Below are positions 1 to 8,163 of a DNA stretch of 64,000 nt, piece by piece (positions within the stretch are counted from its first letter, which is position 1; every line of letters begins with the position of its first letter). Position numbers and translations under genes: made by a program. This stretch comes from Cupriavidus sp. EM10 (GTDB taxonomy: Bacteria > Pseudomonadota > Gammaproteobacteria > Burkholderiales > Burkholderiaceae): positions 248,001 through 312,000 of the forward strand of contig NZ_CP076061.1 in the NCBI RefSeq assembly GCF_018729255.1, given 5' to 3'. Below the pieces are notes generated by a model, which was given only the letters and a program-made list of their open reading frames with translations, did no database searches and was not told where the DNA came from.

Positions 1-41
1 TCGAAGACCGTGCGCGGTCCGATTGACGTGTAATTCCCGCC

Positions 42-167
42 ATGCGTCGTTTACGAAAAAGGGATTTGTCCAGGTTCGTACAGGACCGCGAAGCTATCGA
101 AGCGTGGCTGCGCGCGGAAGTCGTGCCGGTGTGGGATGTACTTAAGGTCGATCCGTCCCGCGGTTAG
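42..167 (+). pseudogene. possible remnant of a CopG/ParD-like antitoxin
   Basis: A 41-codon open frame contains the stretch REAIEAWLRAEVVPVWDVLK, followed by a DPSR motif. This resembles the C-terminal part of small ribbon-helix-helix antitoxins as I remember them. The frame stops at TAG just where the family would continue, and the bases after the stop read SGEQVCARVA in the same frame, so a nonsense change is likely. No ribbon-helix-helix N-terminus and no toxin gene follow. It could be a chance resemblance. The first 33 bases (frame 1, ending TAA) are the tail of an unidentified upstream gene. Confidence 0.3.
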
Positions 168-276
168 AGCGGCGAGCAGGTCTGTGCGCGGGTCGCGCTA
201 AGTTACAAGCCGCCGTCCTGGACGATGCACCCATACCTGCCAGTGCCGATCCGGACTAAGCCCAAAAGGGGCAGAC

Positions 277-478
277 ATAAAAACCGTAAGCCTTCATTTT
301 GCGAAGAAGAGCTTCTCTCGGCTTGTCGACGCCGCTGCCGCTGGGGAAGAGATAATCATCGCCAAGGCGGGTAAGGCGACGGCGATGCCTACGGCGACAG
401 CATTGATGGCGATGATAACTTTACGCCGAGTTGGACGAGCTGGACCGTCAGGAAAAGCTGCCACCGGAAAGAGGATGA
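277..478 (+). pseudogene. decayed Phd/YefM-type antitoxin lacking a start codon
   Basis: Reading from an ATA codon gives IKTVSLHFAKKSFSRLVDAA, then AAGEEIIIAKAGK. This is the N-terminal core of Phd/YefM antitoxins, which normally begins MKTV. An AAGGGG ribosome site sits about 7 bases upstream, so the ATA is probably a mutated ATG. After the AKAGK motif the frame loses its family resemblance. A second frame (425-478) reads AELDELDRQEKLPPERG before a stop, suggesting more scrambling. No PIN or RelE/Doc toxin follows. Inference: a dead toxin-antitoxin locus in a decaying accessory zone. Confidence 0.5.
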
Positions 479-843
479 AGGGCTGTGCCAAGCGTAGTCA
501 TTCCGACAAGGCCTCATATTGCCATTACTCTGAGGCCATCGTTCGCACGCCACGTTACTCGCTTTTTTCAGCATACGCGCTGTCTTTGCTTCTACCAGAT
601 CGCACACGGGAAGTGGCGGCATGCCCGCAAAGACGCACTGGTCTTTCGGTGACACTCAAGGCCGAGCTTCGTCAGATATGGTAGCGGCAAAGTCCGCTGG
701 CTACAGGCGGCAGAAATCGGCCAGTAACGGGCACTTGCAACTAGCCCTCGAATGGCACCTTCAGTTACAACACCGGACACTTATTCAGGTGGCAGAGGCC
801 GTCTGCATAGTGAATGGAGTTAAAAAAACGCCCCGGTCGGATG
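479..843. other. gene-poor stretch before the IS21 element
   Basis: I see no convincing gene here. Open frames on both strands (for example a 106-codon one from 621) have no recognisable domain, no good ribosome site and run into the IS end. Confidence 0.4.
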
Positions 844-850
844 GTCGTGG

Positions 851-1040
851 TGCGTATTTCGGGGCGCGTGATCAGCGATTTCGGGGGAACGTGATCACCT
901 GTTTCGGGCGGATGCTGATCGCTGGTTTCGGCGGAACGTGATCACTTCGGCGATGCCGCCGAAATCGGTGATCAGCTTCCCGAAACGAGTGATCACGTTG
1001 CCGAAATAGGTGATCAAGCAGCCGAAATGGGTGATCACGC
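851..1040. repeat. array of eight transposase-type sites at the IS21 left end
   Basis: TGATCA (once TGATCG) recurs at 869, 892, 916, 939, 969, 990, 1011 and 1032. The first four are preceded by TTTCGG at 23-24 bp spacing. The last four are preceded by CCGAAA at exactly 21-bp spacing, so they form an opposing array. The right end has copies at 3441, 3491 and 3513. IS21 elements are known to carry multiple terminal repeats bound by IstA; the two-phase arrangement here is more elaborate than the usual two or three. Confidence 0.75.
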
Positions 1041-1128
1041 ACCGCAATGGGGCCGGGGTTAGGGGTGGGACTGCGCATGGACTAGAACGCCGGCGATACG
1101 CTGCTTCCTTTTTCAAGGAAGCAAGCTG

Positions 1129-2680
1129 ATGCCGGCCAACCGGATGACCATGCGCAAAATCAAGGAAGTGCTTCGCCTGAAGTGGGCGTGTGGCCTTTCG
1201 CACCGGCAGATCGCTAGGGCGACGGGTGTGAGTGTTGGCGCCGTTTCGCAGTACGCGGCAATGGCGAAGGCAGCGGGGCTGGATTGGCCGCAGGCGGACA
1301 GCCTGAACGAAGATACGCTGGAGCAGCGGCTGTTCGGCGCGCAGAAGCCGGCCAACAGCCCGGGCGGGCGGGTGATGCCGGACTTCCCCTATCTGCATCG
1401 CGAGTTGCGCCGCAAGGGCGTGACACTGCAGTTGCTGTGGGAGGAATACCTGGAGGCGAATCCAAACGTCCCCATTTACCAATACACGCAGTTCTGCTGC
1501 CGTTACCGGGACTGGGCAGCGACGCTCAAGCGGTCCATGCGCCAGCAGCACCGCGCCGGCGAGAAGCTGTTTGCTGACTTCGCCGGTCAGATGGTGCCGA
1601 TTCTGGATGCGGAGGGCGGCATTGCCTTCGAAGCCAGCATCTTCGTCGCTGTGCTCGGCGCTTCAAATTACACGTACGCGTGCGCCACCCGGGGCAGACC
1701 ACTGCCGACTGGATCGGGGGAATGGTCTGCGCGATGGAATTCGCCGGCGGCGTGCCCGAGCTGCTTGTTCCGGACAACCCGCGCGCGCTGGTGGCTCGCC
1801 CTGACCGATACGAGCCAGTGCTGTCCCGAACTGCAGAAGACTTCGTTCATCACTACGGCACGGCCATGCTGCCAGCACGGCCACGCAAGCCGCAAGACAA
1901 GGCCAAGGTCGAGACTGGCGTACTGATCGTCGAGCGGTGGATCCTAGCGCGGCTGCGCAATCACCGCTTCTACAGCTTGGGCGAGCTCAACAAGGCTATC
2001 AAGAAGCTCGTCGCCGACCTGAACGACCGACCGTTCAAGAAGCTGCCTGGCACGCGCCGGGAGTGGTTCGAGCGGTTGGACCGGCCAGTGCTGCGACCGC
2101 TGCCGCCGCGGCGCTACGAAGTTGCAACGTTCAAACAGTGCCGCGTCAACGTCGACTACCACGTCGAGATCGACGGCCACTACTACAGCGTGCCGCATGC
2201 CCTGGTGCGCAAGGCGGTGGAGGCTCGCGTAACTCGCCACACCATCGAGATCCTGTACGGCGGCAAACGGGTGGCGCTGCACGCGCGCAATACCCGCAAG
2301 GGCAGCCACAGCACGGTCAAGGAACACATGCCGGTGGCCCACCGCGCGCACCTCGAATGGACGCCCGGCCGGCTGCTCAACTGGGCAGCCTCGATTGGGC
2401 CCAACGTCGCCGTCATCGTCGAATACCAGCTCACCCACAAGAGCCATCCCGAGATGGGCTATCGCGCCTGCCTGGGTCTGCTGAGTCTGGCCAAGAAGTA
2501 CAGCAAGGAGCGGCTCGAAGCCGCTTGCGCCCGCGCCGTCGCCATTGGCTCGCTCACGCGTAAGTCTGTGGTCTCCATCCTTGAAAACCATCTGGACCGG
2601 CAAGCCACTCTGCCGGTATCGCAAACCGAGTGGCATTCCCCATGCACGACAACGTGCGCGGACCCGACTACTACCATTAG
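1129..2680 (+). pseudogene. istA: IS21 transposase IstA (two frameshifts)
   Basis: This is the DDE transposase of the IS21 element. The N-terminus has a helix-turn-helix (LSHRQIARATGVSVGAVSQY, about residues 23-42), then the catalytic core with FAGQMVPI and, after the first break, [11 protein letters not shown]. The frame moves from 1 to 3 near the CCCGGGG run at 1688-1694. It moves from 3 to 2 at the C run 2638-2641, after which the expected tail [11 protein letters not shown] and TAG appear. Each shift is a net loss of one base. Without the second repair the frame reads straight into istB, giving an artificial fusion. The start ATG follows an AAGGAAGC ribosome site. Either real decay or homopolymer sequencing error. 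Confidence 0.85.
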
Positions 2681-2687
2681 GAAAACT

Positions 2688-3443
2688 ATGCTGATGCAAC
2701 ACACCGTCGGCCAGCTCAAGGCCCTGAAGCTCGACGGGATGGCGCGGGCCTTCGAGGAACAGTCTGCCCTGACCGCCAGCTCCAGCCTGCCGTTCGAAGA
2801 ACGCTTCTCCATGCTGGTCGACCGGGAGATTGCTTGGCGTGACACCAGGCGCCTGGAGCGGCTGCTGCGCTCGGCCAAGCTCAAGCACGCCCAGGCATGC
2901 CTCGAGGATGTGGTCTATGACGGCAGCCGCGGTCTTGACCAGCGGCTGGTCGCCAGCCTGGCCAGTTGCGACTGGATCCGCAATGCTCAGAGTCTCATCC
3001 TTACCGGGGCGACCGGTGCCGGCAAGTCCTGGCTGGCCTGTGCGTTTGCTCAGCAGGCCTGTCGGCAGGGATTCTCTGCGCTCTACCTGCGGGTGCCGCG
3101 ACTGTTCGAGGAACTGCAGATCGCCCACGGCGACGGGAGCTTCACCCGCCGCCTGGCACAGCTCGCGCGCATCGATGTCCTGGTGCTGGACGACTGGGGC
3201 CTACAGGAGCCTTCTAAAAGCGCACGCGGCGATCTGCTGGAAGTTCTGGACGATCGCGTCGGCACCCGCTCGACCATCGTGACCAGCCAGCTCCCGATCG
3301 AGCATTGGCACCAGTGGTTGGATGATCCGACGCTGGCTGACGCCATTCTGGACCGGCTGGTCCACCAGGCGCACAAGGTATCGCTCAAAGGCGAATCCAT
3401 GCGCAAGCGCTCGGCTACCGACGTCAAGAAACGGGCATCGTGA
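2688..3443 (+). CDS. istB: IS21 helper ATPase IstB
   Basis: A 251-residue AAA+ ATPase that assists IstA in target choice and strand transfer. It has the Walker A motif GATGAGKS (about residues 106-113), Walker B VLVLDDWG (about 164-171) and the usual N-terminal helical region that contacts IstA. Length is normal. The chosen ATG lies 7 bases after the IstA stop, as in other IS21 elements. The stop codon TGA is itself the first half of a TGATCA terminal repeat (3441-3446). The gene appears intact. Confidence 0.92.
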   Translation: MLMQHTVGQLKALKLDGMARAFEEQSALTASSSLPFEERFSMLVDREIAWRDTRRLERLLRSAKLKHAQACLEDVVYDGSRGLDQRLVASLASCDWIRNAQSLILTGATGAGKSWLACAFAQQACRQGFSALYLRVPRLFEELQIAHGDGSFTRRLAQLARIDVLVLDDWGLQEPSKSARGDLLEVLDDRVGTRSTIVTSQLPIEHWHQWLDDPTLADAILDRLVHQAHKVSLKGESMRKRSATDVKKRAS

Positions 3444-3638
3444 TCACCTACGCTACAATCTCCTGACCGCGCAGTACCACCTTCCTTCCCTGATCACGTT
3501 CGCCGAAACCGCTGATCACCTTCACCGAAATCCGCAGTCGTGGCGCTGAATCTCGGAATAACTGGGGTGCCGGCGTACCGGCAGAGCGCAGCATCTCACA
3601 GCGCGTATAGTGGCGCATCGCCCGAATGGGTGGCGAAC

Positions 3639-3701
3639 GTTTGAATCGCTCCGGAGGCACGGCGGCCGGCCGCTTCAGCTTGATCCTATCCGACGACCGG
3701 G
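3639..3701. repeat. ~60-bp repeat shared with 13535-13592
   Basis: This segment begins GTTTGAATCGCTCCGG and ends CGACGACCGGG; the partner begins GTTTGAATGGCTCCGG and ends CGACGACCGGG. In between, both have GATCC(T/A)AT(C/T)CGACG near the right end. Here the right edge coincides with the point where the ligD fragment loses homology. It is probably the end of a mobile element whose body is gone. I do not recognise the family. Confidence 0.5.
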
Positions 3702-3910
3702 GCGGGCGCCGGGTGCCTCTGGAACCAGGCGGTGGCGTCAATCCCCCCGCAGCTCTTCAGCCGGGCGGTGGACCCGGTACTGGCCAAGACGCGGTACCCG
3801 TCGAATTTGATCTCGTAGAGCCTGTCGGCTTCGCGCGGCATGGCCTTTTTCTCGACCAGCAGCATGGGTGAGAGCTGGTCCAGCTTCGGCGCGGCGTGCC
3901 GCGTGAGCAT
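3686..3910 (-). pseudogene. ligD: truncated LigD-type ATP-dependent DNA ligase
   Basis: The fragment encodes the start of a non-homologous end-joining ligase domain. LSPMLLVEKK leads into YEIKFDGYRVLA, where K-x-DG is the adenylated lysine motif, then GGIDATAWF. Only about 75 residues remain of a domain that needs about 300. The loss of homology falls on the repeat at 3639-3701, so a rearrangement probably removed the rest. Its first ATG comes 5 bases after the stop of the DUF2188 remnant, suggesting the two were once an operon. No ku gene is in the window. Non-functional. Confidence 0.7.
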
Positions 3911-3915
3911 GCCTG

Positions 3916-4133
3916 TCAGGCCTTGTTACGCGGCTCATCGCCGAACGAGTTTCTTCGCGAATCTGGCCATCCGGGCCATGGATCAGCAAATCGACCTTGT
4001 CGCGCTTGACGCGTTCAATGCCCGACGCGATCGCTTCTTCCTGGGTGAAGAACATGGTGCGGTCACCGCCGCCAGCAGCCTCGACGGCCCATTCATTTCC
4101 GGCCGGTACTACGTGGATGTCTGCAGCCGTGAT
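3916..4133 (-). pseudogene. DUF2188 protein remnant, start codon lost and one frameshift
   Basis: The minus strand reads IHVVPAGNEWAVEA, then GGGDRTMFFTQEEAIASG, and HGPDGQIRE, the pattern of short DUF2188 proteins (about 70 residues). The expected end RNSFGDEPRNKA is present one frame later, a net single-base loss. The position where the start should be reads ATC after an AGGAG ribosome site, so ATG has probably mutated. It directly precedes the ligD fragment. Family function is unknown, and the copy is likely dead. Confidence 0.6.
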
Positions 4134-4221
4134 GGTCTCCTGATGCGTTATGGAGACAATCTGCGCGTGGCCAACGATCCGCCGCTATCCGGACGCGTCT
4201 GACAGTCGCCGCCAAAAAAAA

Positions 4222-5524
4222 GGTTCAACGAGGAATTCCGGGGAAGGCTGCCTTGATCTTTAGGAAGAAGTACTCCTCGTCTCGGTAGCCGTAGGCCCGG
4301 CGCTTGATGACCTTGATGGTGTTGTTGATACCCTCAACGACGCTCGTGTTCAGCGGATGCCGGCATCGGGCGATGATGCCGTGCCAATAGGCTTTCAGGC
4401 GCTGGGCGAATAACTCGAGAGCAGGAATCCGGCTTTGGCTTGCCTGTTCACACCAATGCTCCCACGCCTTTTGCGCCCATCCCGGGCGGCGATAGAACCA
4501 CAGCCGCTTGAGCTCGTCTCTCAGGATGTAGACCGTCAGCAACGGCTGATTGGCCTGCAGCACCTCGTTCAGATGCACGGCCTGAGAGTCGCTCAGGTTT
4601 TCCTTGTTGCGCAGCAGTAGCCAGCGCGTGGACTTGAGTACCCGCCTGGCCGGACGGTCGTCCCGCAGGCGGTTGGCCTGGTCTACGCGGACCCGGTCGA
4701 TCACCTCGCGCCCGTACTTGGCCACGACATGGAAGAGGTCGAAGACCACCTCGGCCTGCGGGCAATGCTCGCGGATCTCCAGTTCATAGGCGGTCGTCAT
4801 GTCGATGGCAACAGCCTCGATGCGCTCGGCCGCCCCTGCCGGGAGTTGCTCAAAGAAGGCGCGCGCCGTCTCGCGCGAGCGGCCCTGACCGATCCAGAGC
4901 ACCTGGCGCCCAATCGGATCGACCACCACTGTGGCGTAGCGATGGCCCTTGTGCAGCGCGAATTCGTCCATGGCGAGGTATCGGATGCTGGACCAGTCCG
5001 GCTCGACGACCGCCTCGTGCAGACGCGCCTTGTCTATCGATTTGACGGTGTGCCAGCCCAGATCATAGAAGGCCGCCACAGCCTGCACCGTGCAGCTACG
5101 TAGCAACTGCCCACAGGCCTGCGCCAGCCTGGCTGTGACGCGCTGATAGCGCCCCAGCCATTCGAGCCGCTCCAGGCGCGGGCCACCGCATTGATCGCAC
5201 CAGACGCGCCTGCGGGGGACATGGAGCACCACTCGGTACTCGAACAGCGGAAGATCGCGCACGCGCCGCACCACCGTCTCATGGACCTGTCGGCACTTCG
5301 ATCCGCATTCCTCGCAGTACATGACCTTGCTGACGGGCTTCAGGTACAGCGCTAACGTACGGCTTTCTCCTTCAGGCCATTCAACCCGATCGAGCTTGTA
5401 GCCGTCCCAGCAGCCCAAGGCCTGCAGTGTCTTCCGATCCAGCATTCCGCTCCTCAACAGCCGTCTTAACGGCCATTAGGATACGGAATGTGGCAATCCA
5501 GCCCCCGGAATTCTGCGAAGAACC
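4222..5524 (-). mobile_element. ISL3-family insertion sequence in a poly-A target
   Basis: Imperfect terminal inverted repeats start GGTTC at both ends and share GAATTCCGGGG. The flanks are A-runs: eight at 4214-4221 and seven at 5525-5531, matching the 8-bp AT-rich duplication typical of ISL3 elements. It contains one transposase gene whose stop codon lies inside the terminal repeat. The target was the T-tract of a minus-strand terminator whose hairpin remains at 5532-5558. Confidence 0.85.
4225..5457 (-). CDS. ISL3-family transposase
   Basis: A 410-residue transposase, normal for the family. The N-terminus has zinc-binding CxxC pairs (CEECGSKC, then CDQCGG). A DDE core follows, with LAMDEFALHKGHRYATVV and further on VAIDMTTAYELE, FDLFHVVAKYG and the conserved C-terminal SVVEGINNTIKVIKRRAYGY. 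No frameshift is seen, so the element may be active. Alternative start ATGs at 5457 and 5445 are both plausible. The family is usually autoregulated weakly from the terminal repeat. Confidence 0.92.
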   Translation of the reverse strand: MRSGMLDRKTLQALGCWDGYKLDRVEWPEGESRTLALYLKPVSKVMYCEECGSKCRQVHETVVRRVRDLPLFEYRVVLHVPRRRVWCDQCGGPRLERLEWLGRYQRVTARLAQACGQLLRSCTVQAVAAFYDLGWHTVKSIDKARLHEAVVEPDWSSIRYLAMDEFALHKGHRYATVVVDPIGRQVLWIGQGRSRETARAFFEQLPAGAAERIEAVAIDMTTAYELEIREHCPQAEVVFDLFHVVAKYGREVIDRVRVDQANRLRDDRPARRVLKSTRWLLLRNKENLSDSQAVHLNEVLQANQPLLTVYILRDELKRLWFYRRPGWAQKAWEHWCEQASQSRIPALELFAQRLKAYWHGIIARCRHPLNTSVVEGINNTIKVIKRRAYGYRDEEYFFLKIKAAFPGIPR

Positions 5525-5558
5525 AAAAAAACGCCGCGGTGCAGGGAGCACCGCGGCG
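5525..5558 (-). terminator. rho-independent terminator split by ISL3
   Basis: A perfect 11-bp stem CGCCGCGGTGC / GCACCGCGGCG with a 5-base loop is followed on the minus strand by seven T residues. The ISL3 element begins right after this tract and duplicated it, so the T run also occurs at 4214-4221. It would end transcription of the putative minus-strand gene at 5712-6011. Confidence 0.75.
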
Positions 5559-5711
5559 AACGATTTAGGATTAAAGGCGCTGTTTCCAGCAGGGGTGGAG
5601 CATCGCAGATGTGGGCTGCAAAATGCAGCACCCTTCGGAGGTAGGTTCCCGTCCTACAGGGGGAAACCCAAGGGTGGGCGGCCAACTGTGGCAACTGTTC
5701 GTCGGTCACTT

Positions 5712-6011
5712 TCAGTGCCCGAGGCGCGTAGGCTTGGGGCGATCCGGCGAAGAAGGAATTTCTCTTTGCGCCACACCTACGGCCGCCAAAAGGTCTTCGT
5801 TCCAGCGAAGGGCCGTCAGGCTGCGCAGCATCGAGCACAATGCTCGTACGGCCAGAAGCGTATCGCCACCGTCGCGACGAGTCGCTCTAATGAGCTGGAT
5901 CTGCGCTCGGATTCGGCGACGCGTGTCGACAATTGCGGGGCGCTCCAGGCGCCCCTGTGCCTGCCTGCTAGATGCCATAACAGGTTCGCGGGCAACGTGA
6001 TGATTCCCCAT
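5712..6011 (-). CDS. possible small helical protein
   Basis: Unrecognised. The frame contains DTRRRIRAQIQLIRATRRDG followed by GDTLLAVRALCSML. The same spacing of D-R-R-I-x-Q-x-x-I-R, a G-D-T turn and a second helix is seen in the 6186-6857 protein (DTRLRIRKQLDWIRAMEANG, LDTAGGRELL). That suggests a shared two-helix motif. A good terminator lies about 150 bases downstream on the same strand. The C-terminal part looks low quality, so this may be a decayed gene. Confidence 0.35.
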   Translation of the reverse strand: MGNHHVAREPVMASSRQAQGRLERPAIVDTRRRIRAQIQLIRATRRDGGDTLLAVRALCSMLRSLTALRWNEDLLAAVGVAQREIPSSPDRPKPTRLGH

Positions 6012-6185
6012 TGCCGGAGCAATTTCGACACATTTTTAGGATACCGTTCACAGCGTTTGAGCGGGCGGCCCAATGGTAGACCACACGCTGCGACCCCTTT
6101 CCCCTAATTCGCGCAGCAACGAACCGTTGCGGCAAGACACCGGCTACATTAGATGTCCGGAACATGCTAATTCCATCTTTCCAAA

Positions 6186-6857
6186 GTGTCTGCATCCCCT
6201 GATACCTCCCCGCTAAAGCCGTGCGAGCCCGCCGAAATGGATGGCTCTGCCATGCCGTTAGACACGAGGCTAGCCGCCTGCGCTACTGCGGCGCCAGACC
6301 CACGCCCCCCTCCCTCCTTACTTCACCGATGTGAAGACCAGGTCACAGCCGCCGCCACGCGCGTGTCAGACACCCGCTTGCGCATCCGCAAGCAATTGGA
6401 CTGGATCCGCGCTATGGAGGCGAATGGCCTGGATACCGCCGGCGGCCGCGAACTGCTGGCGCGCCAGCGGGCACTGCTTGCCGCGCAGCGCGCCAATCTG
6501 GCCGCATTTCGTCGGCTAATTGCTACGTACCAGGCCCGGCACATCAGGCCGCGCTTTGCGCCGTTGCACATCACGCTGTACCGCAGCGGCAGCCGCGCCC
6601 TGCTGCTGCCCCGGAGCCACGCGCTGGCTGACGTCCCGGCGCCAGTGCGTTACTGGCTCGGCGAACCGGTCGCCGAGACGCCCGCCGACCTCACGGCCGA
6701 TACGCCCATGCCTGGTATCCCGGCGGCGCGCGTGCGCGACGAACTGTTGCGCCAAGGTTTCTGTGCGCTCGATATGGTGGGTGTCGTGCGGGCTTTCCCG
6801 GACGCGGAGCTGGCCGACAGGGCGGATGACGTCGCGAAGGGGCCAGCGCGGCAGTAG
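6186..6857 (+). CDS. hypothetical protein with a two-helix motif
   Basis: A 223-residue protein that I cannot name. About residues 50-110 form a predicted pair of charged alpha-helices (RIRKQLDWIRAME, then RELLARQRALLAAQRANLAA). The C-terminal third has short beta-like segments and ends with RVRDELLRQGFCALDMVGVV. No signal peptide or membrane segment is seen. The start is uncertain: in-frame ATGs at 6240 and 6252 would remove a proline-rich leader. GC3 is high, as in real genes of this replicon. Function unknown. Confidence 0.55.
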   Translation: MSASPDTSPLKPCEPAEMDGSAMPLDTRLAACATAAPDPRPPPSLLHRCEDQVTAAATRVSDTRLRIRKQLDWIRAMEANGLDTAGGRELLARQRALLAAQRANLAAFRRLIATYQARHIRPRFAPLHITLYRSGSRALLLPRSHALADVPAPVRYWLGEPVAETPADLTADTPMPGIPAARVRDELLRQGFCALDMVGVVRAFPDAELADRADDVAKGPARQ

Positions 6858-7273
6858 GCCAGTCGCCTGCGCGCTGAACCTGACTGAGGCGACACCCTAC
6901 CGATTAGCGTCGGACAAAAAAACCCCGACGTTCGGGCGTCGGGGAGGAACGAGAAAAGTTTCGCGGCATGTCGAGGCCGCACCGCCCAATCTAAGACCAG
7001 ACACCCGTTTGAAATGTAGAACGCGACCGACGCGGTGGTGGACAGAAGTCATCCATTTCGGCCAGTGTTCGCGCTGGCACCTCGAGACCAAGGCCGGGCG
7101 CCATTGCCTGGGCTTATCGATCACTGAGAGTGGCAGCGAAGTCGCCGCGAGCGCCGATCACGGGCACCCCGCCGGCCTGTGCCATTGCAAGGAGGGCGTG
7201 CCGAGCTTTCCATGCTCGCGGCAAAGCTACGCTTGCGACCTAGCTCGCGCGCCGCGTTAGTCCTTTGCTCGCG
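6858..7273. other. intergenic stretch
   Basis: It holds the terminator at 6916-6944. Otherwise there is only a weak plus-strand frame (rich in Cys and His from about 7040) with no start site or recognisable domain. No gene called. Confidence 0.4.
6916..6944 (-). terminator. rho-independent terminator
   Basis: Stem CCCCGACG / CGTCGGGG with loop TTCGGG. Read on the minus strand it is followed by seven T residues. It would end the minus-strand Hsp20 operon starting near 8604, although 330 bases separate it from the last gene. Confidence 0.75.
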
Positions 7274-7657
7274 CTACTGTATTCGCGGCACAATTCCGAT
7301 TTTTTCTGCCAGCATGCGCTCATACACGCCAAAGTGAAGATCGACCTCGGCTTGGCTCACGACTGTGACTTCCATCGTGATCTGGTCCATCTTCAGTCCG
7401 TACATGGTAGCCAGTGCCGCCTCGAGATGAGGCACGACATCCTTGTCCTTTGGAAAAGTCGTCCCAACATTGATCGTATAAGCATTAGAACGATCTGCGA
7501 CGACTTCAAGCAGTCGTGCTGCAGCGCTCATGTTATGTTCGATGGCAATACGAGCCAGCGCTGCGATGCTCTGCATTTTCTCAGTCGGAAAGCCACGGAC
7601 ACAACGAAGGCGTACACGATGCGGGCCTAGCGTAATCCAGTCCGTATCAAACTCCAT
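7274..7657 (-). CDS. hypothetical protein, third gene of the Hsp20 operon
   Basis: A 127-residue protein of unknown function beginning MEFDTDWITLGPHRVRLR. The start was chosen because GAGG lies 5 bases upstream; a longer frame reaches 7681 but has no ribosome site. No membrane segment or known motif is seen. The sequence has mixed alpha/beta character. It follows two small heat-shock genes on the same strand with an 84-base gap, so it is probably co-transcribed from the promoter at 8731-8759 and may belong to the same stress response. Confidence 0.65.
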   Translation of the reverse strand: MEFDTDWITLGPHRVRLRCVRGFPTEKMQSIAALARIAIEHNMSAAARLLEVVADRSNAYTINVGTTFPKDKDVVPHLEAALATMYGLKMDQITMEVTVVSQAEVDLHFGVYERMLAEKIGIVPRIQ

Positions 7658-7741
7658 AGTTACCTCGTTCGCAAAAAGCAACTTGACGGTCGGCTCGGCC
7701 AGAAACCAGGATGAATCACTGTCTGGCCGAGCCGATGGCGC

Positions 7742-8149
7742 CTACGACATGGCGATCGATATGCGCCGCGGGCGTGCCTCGTCGCGACGCGGGATGGTGA
7801 GCTTCAGTACCCCATCCTGCAAATGGGCATTGATCTGCGCGGCATCCAGATCCGGACCCAACGAAAATGATCGCGCGAAGTGAGGTTGGCGAACCTCGAC
7901 GTGCTGGACGCGCAAGCCGGGCGGCATAGGCACGACAGCTTCGGCTTCAATATGCAATGTGCCATCGTTGACACTCACCTGGAGTTTTTCCCGACTCACG
8001 CCGGGCAAATCGGCCCAGAGGGTGACCCCATTCGTGTCTTCGACGATATCGACTGCAGGTACCATGGTTACTGCGCGGTGTGCCTTGTCCTCGCGAGATT
8101 GCGATGCAGCACCGTTGCTGCGGGCCGCAACCTGGGTATTGGCATTCAT
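7742..8149 (-). CDS. Hsp20/alpha-crystallin small heat-shock protein
   Basis: A 135-residue ATP-independent holdase chaperone. The alpha-crystallin domain spans about residues 30-130, with VDIVEDTNGVTLWADLPGV at its start and the family signature A-x-x-x-G-V-L as LQDGVLKLTIPRR near the end. It lies 14 bases after the upstream Hsp20 gene, and AGGAG precedes the ATG. Paired Hsp20 genes of this kind often form hetero-oligomers. The C-terminal I-x-I motif is present as ISIAM. Confidence 0.9.
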   Translation of the reverse strand: MNANTQVAARSNGAASQSREDKAHRAVTMVPAVDIVEDTNGVTLWADLPGVSREKLQVSVNDGTLHIEAEAVVPMPPGLRVQHVEVRQPHFARSFSLGPDLDAAQINAHLQDGVLKLTIPRRDEARPRRISIAMS

Positions 8150-8163
8150 GGCTGTCTCCTGAC

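Larger units (their letters stand above)
851..3536 (+). mobile_element. IS21-family insertion sequence, with 7-bp target duplication
   Basis: The left tip TGCGTATTTCGG and the reverse complement of the right tip (TGCGGATTTCGG) start an inverted repeat of about 46 bp with few mismatches. The element is flanked by direct repeats GTCGTGG at 844-850 and 3537-3543, a 7-bp duplication within the usual IS21 range. It carries istA and istB and has the multiple internal terminal repeats typical of IS21. The clean duplication means the whole element arrived by one transposition. istA is frameshifted twice as sequenced, so the copy may be inactive. Confidence 0.92.

Noticed and set aside
621..941. A 106-codon ORF upstream of the IS21 element
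   Set aside because: It runs into the IS terminal repeats and has no domain or ribosome site.
851..1040. CRISPR-like regular repeats
   Set aside because: Repeats are 6-7 bases with degenerate spacers and sit inside an IS21 end; no cas genes.
1680..3443. A single 587-residue IstA-IstB fusion protein
   Set aside because: The fusion arises only because istA lost a base before its normal stop; the true IstA tail and stop are visible one frame over.
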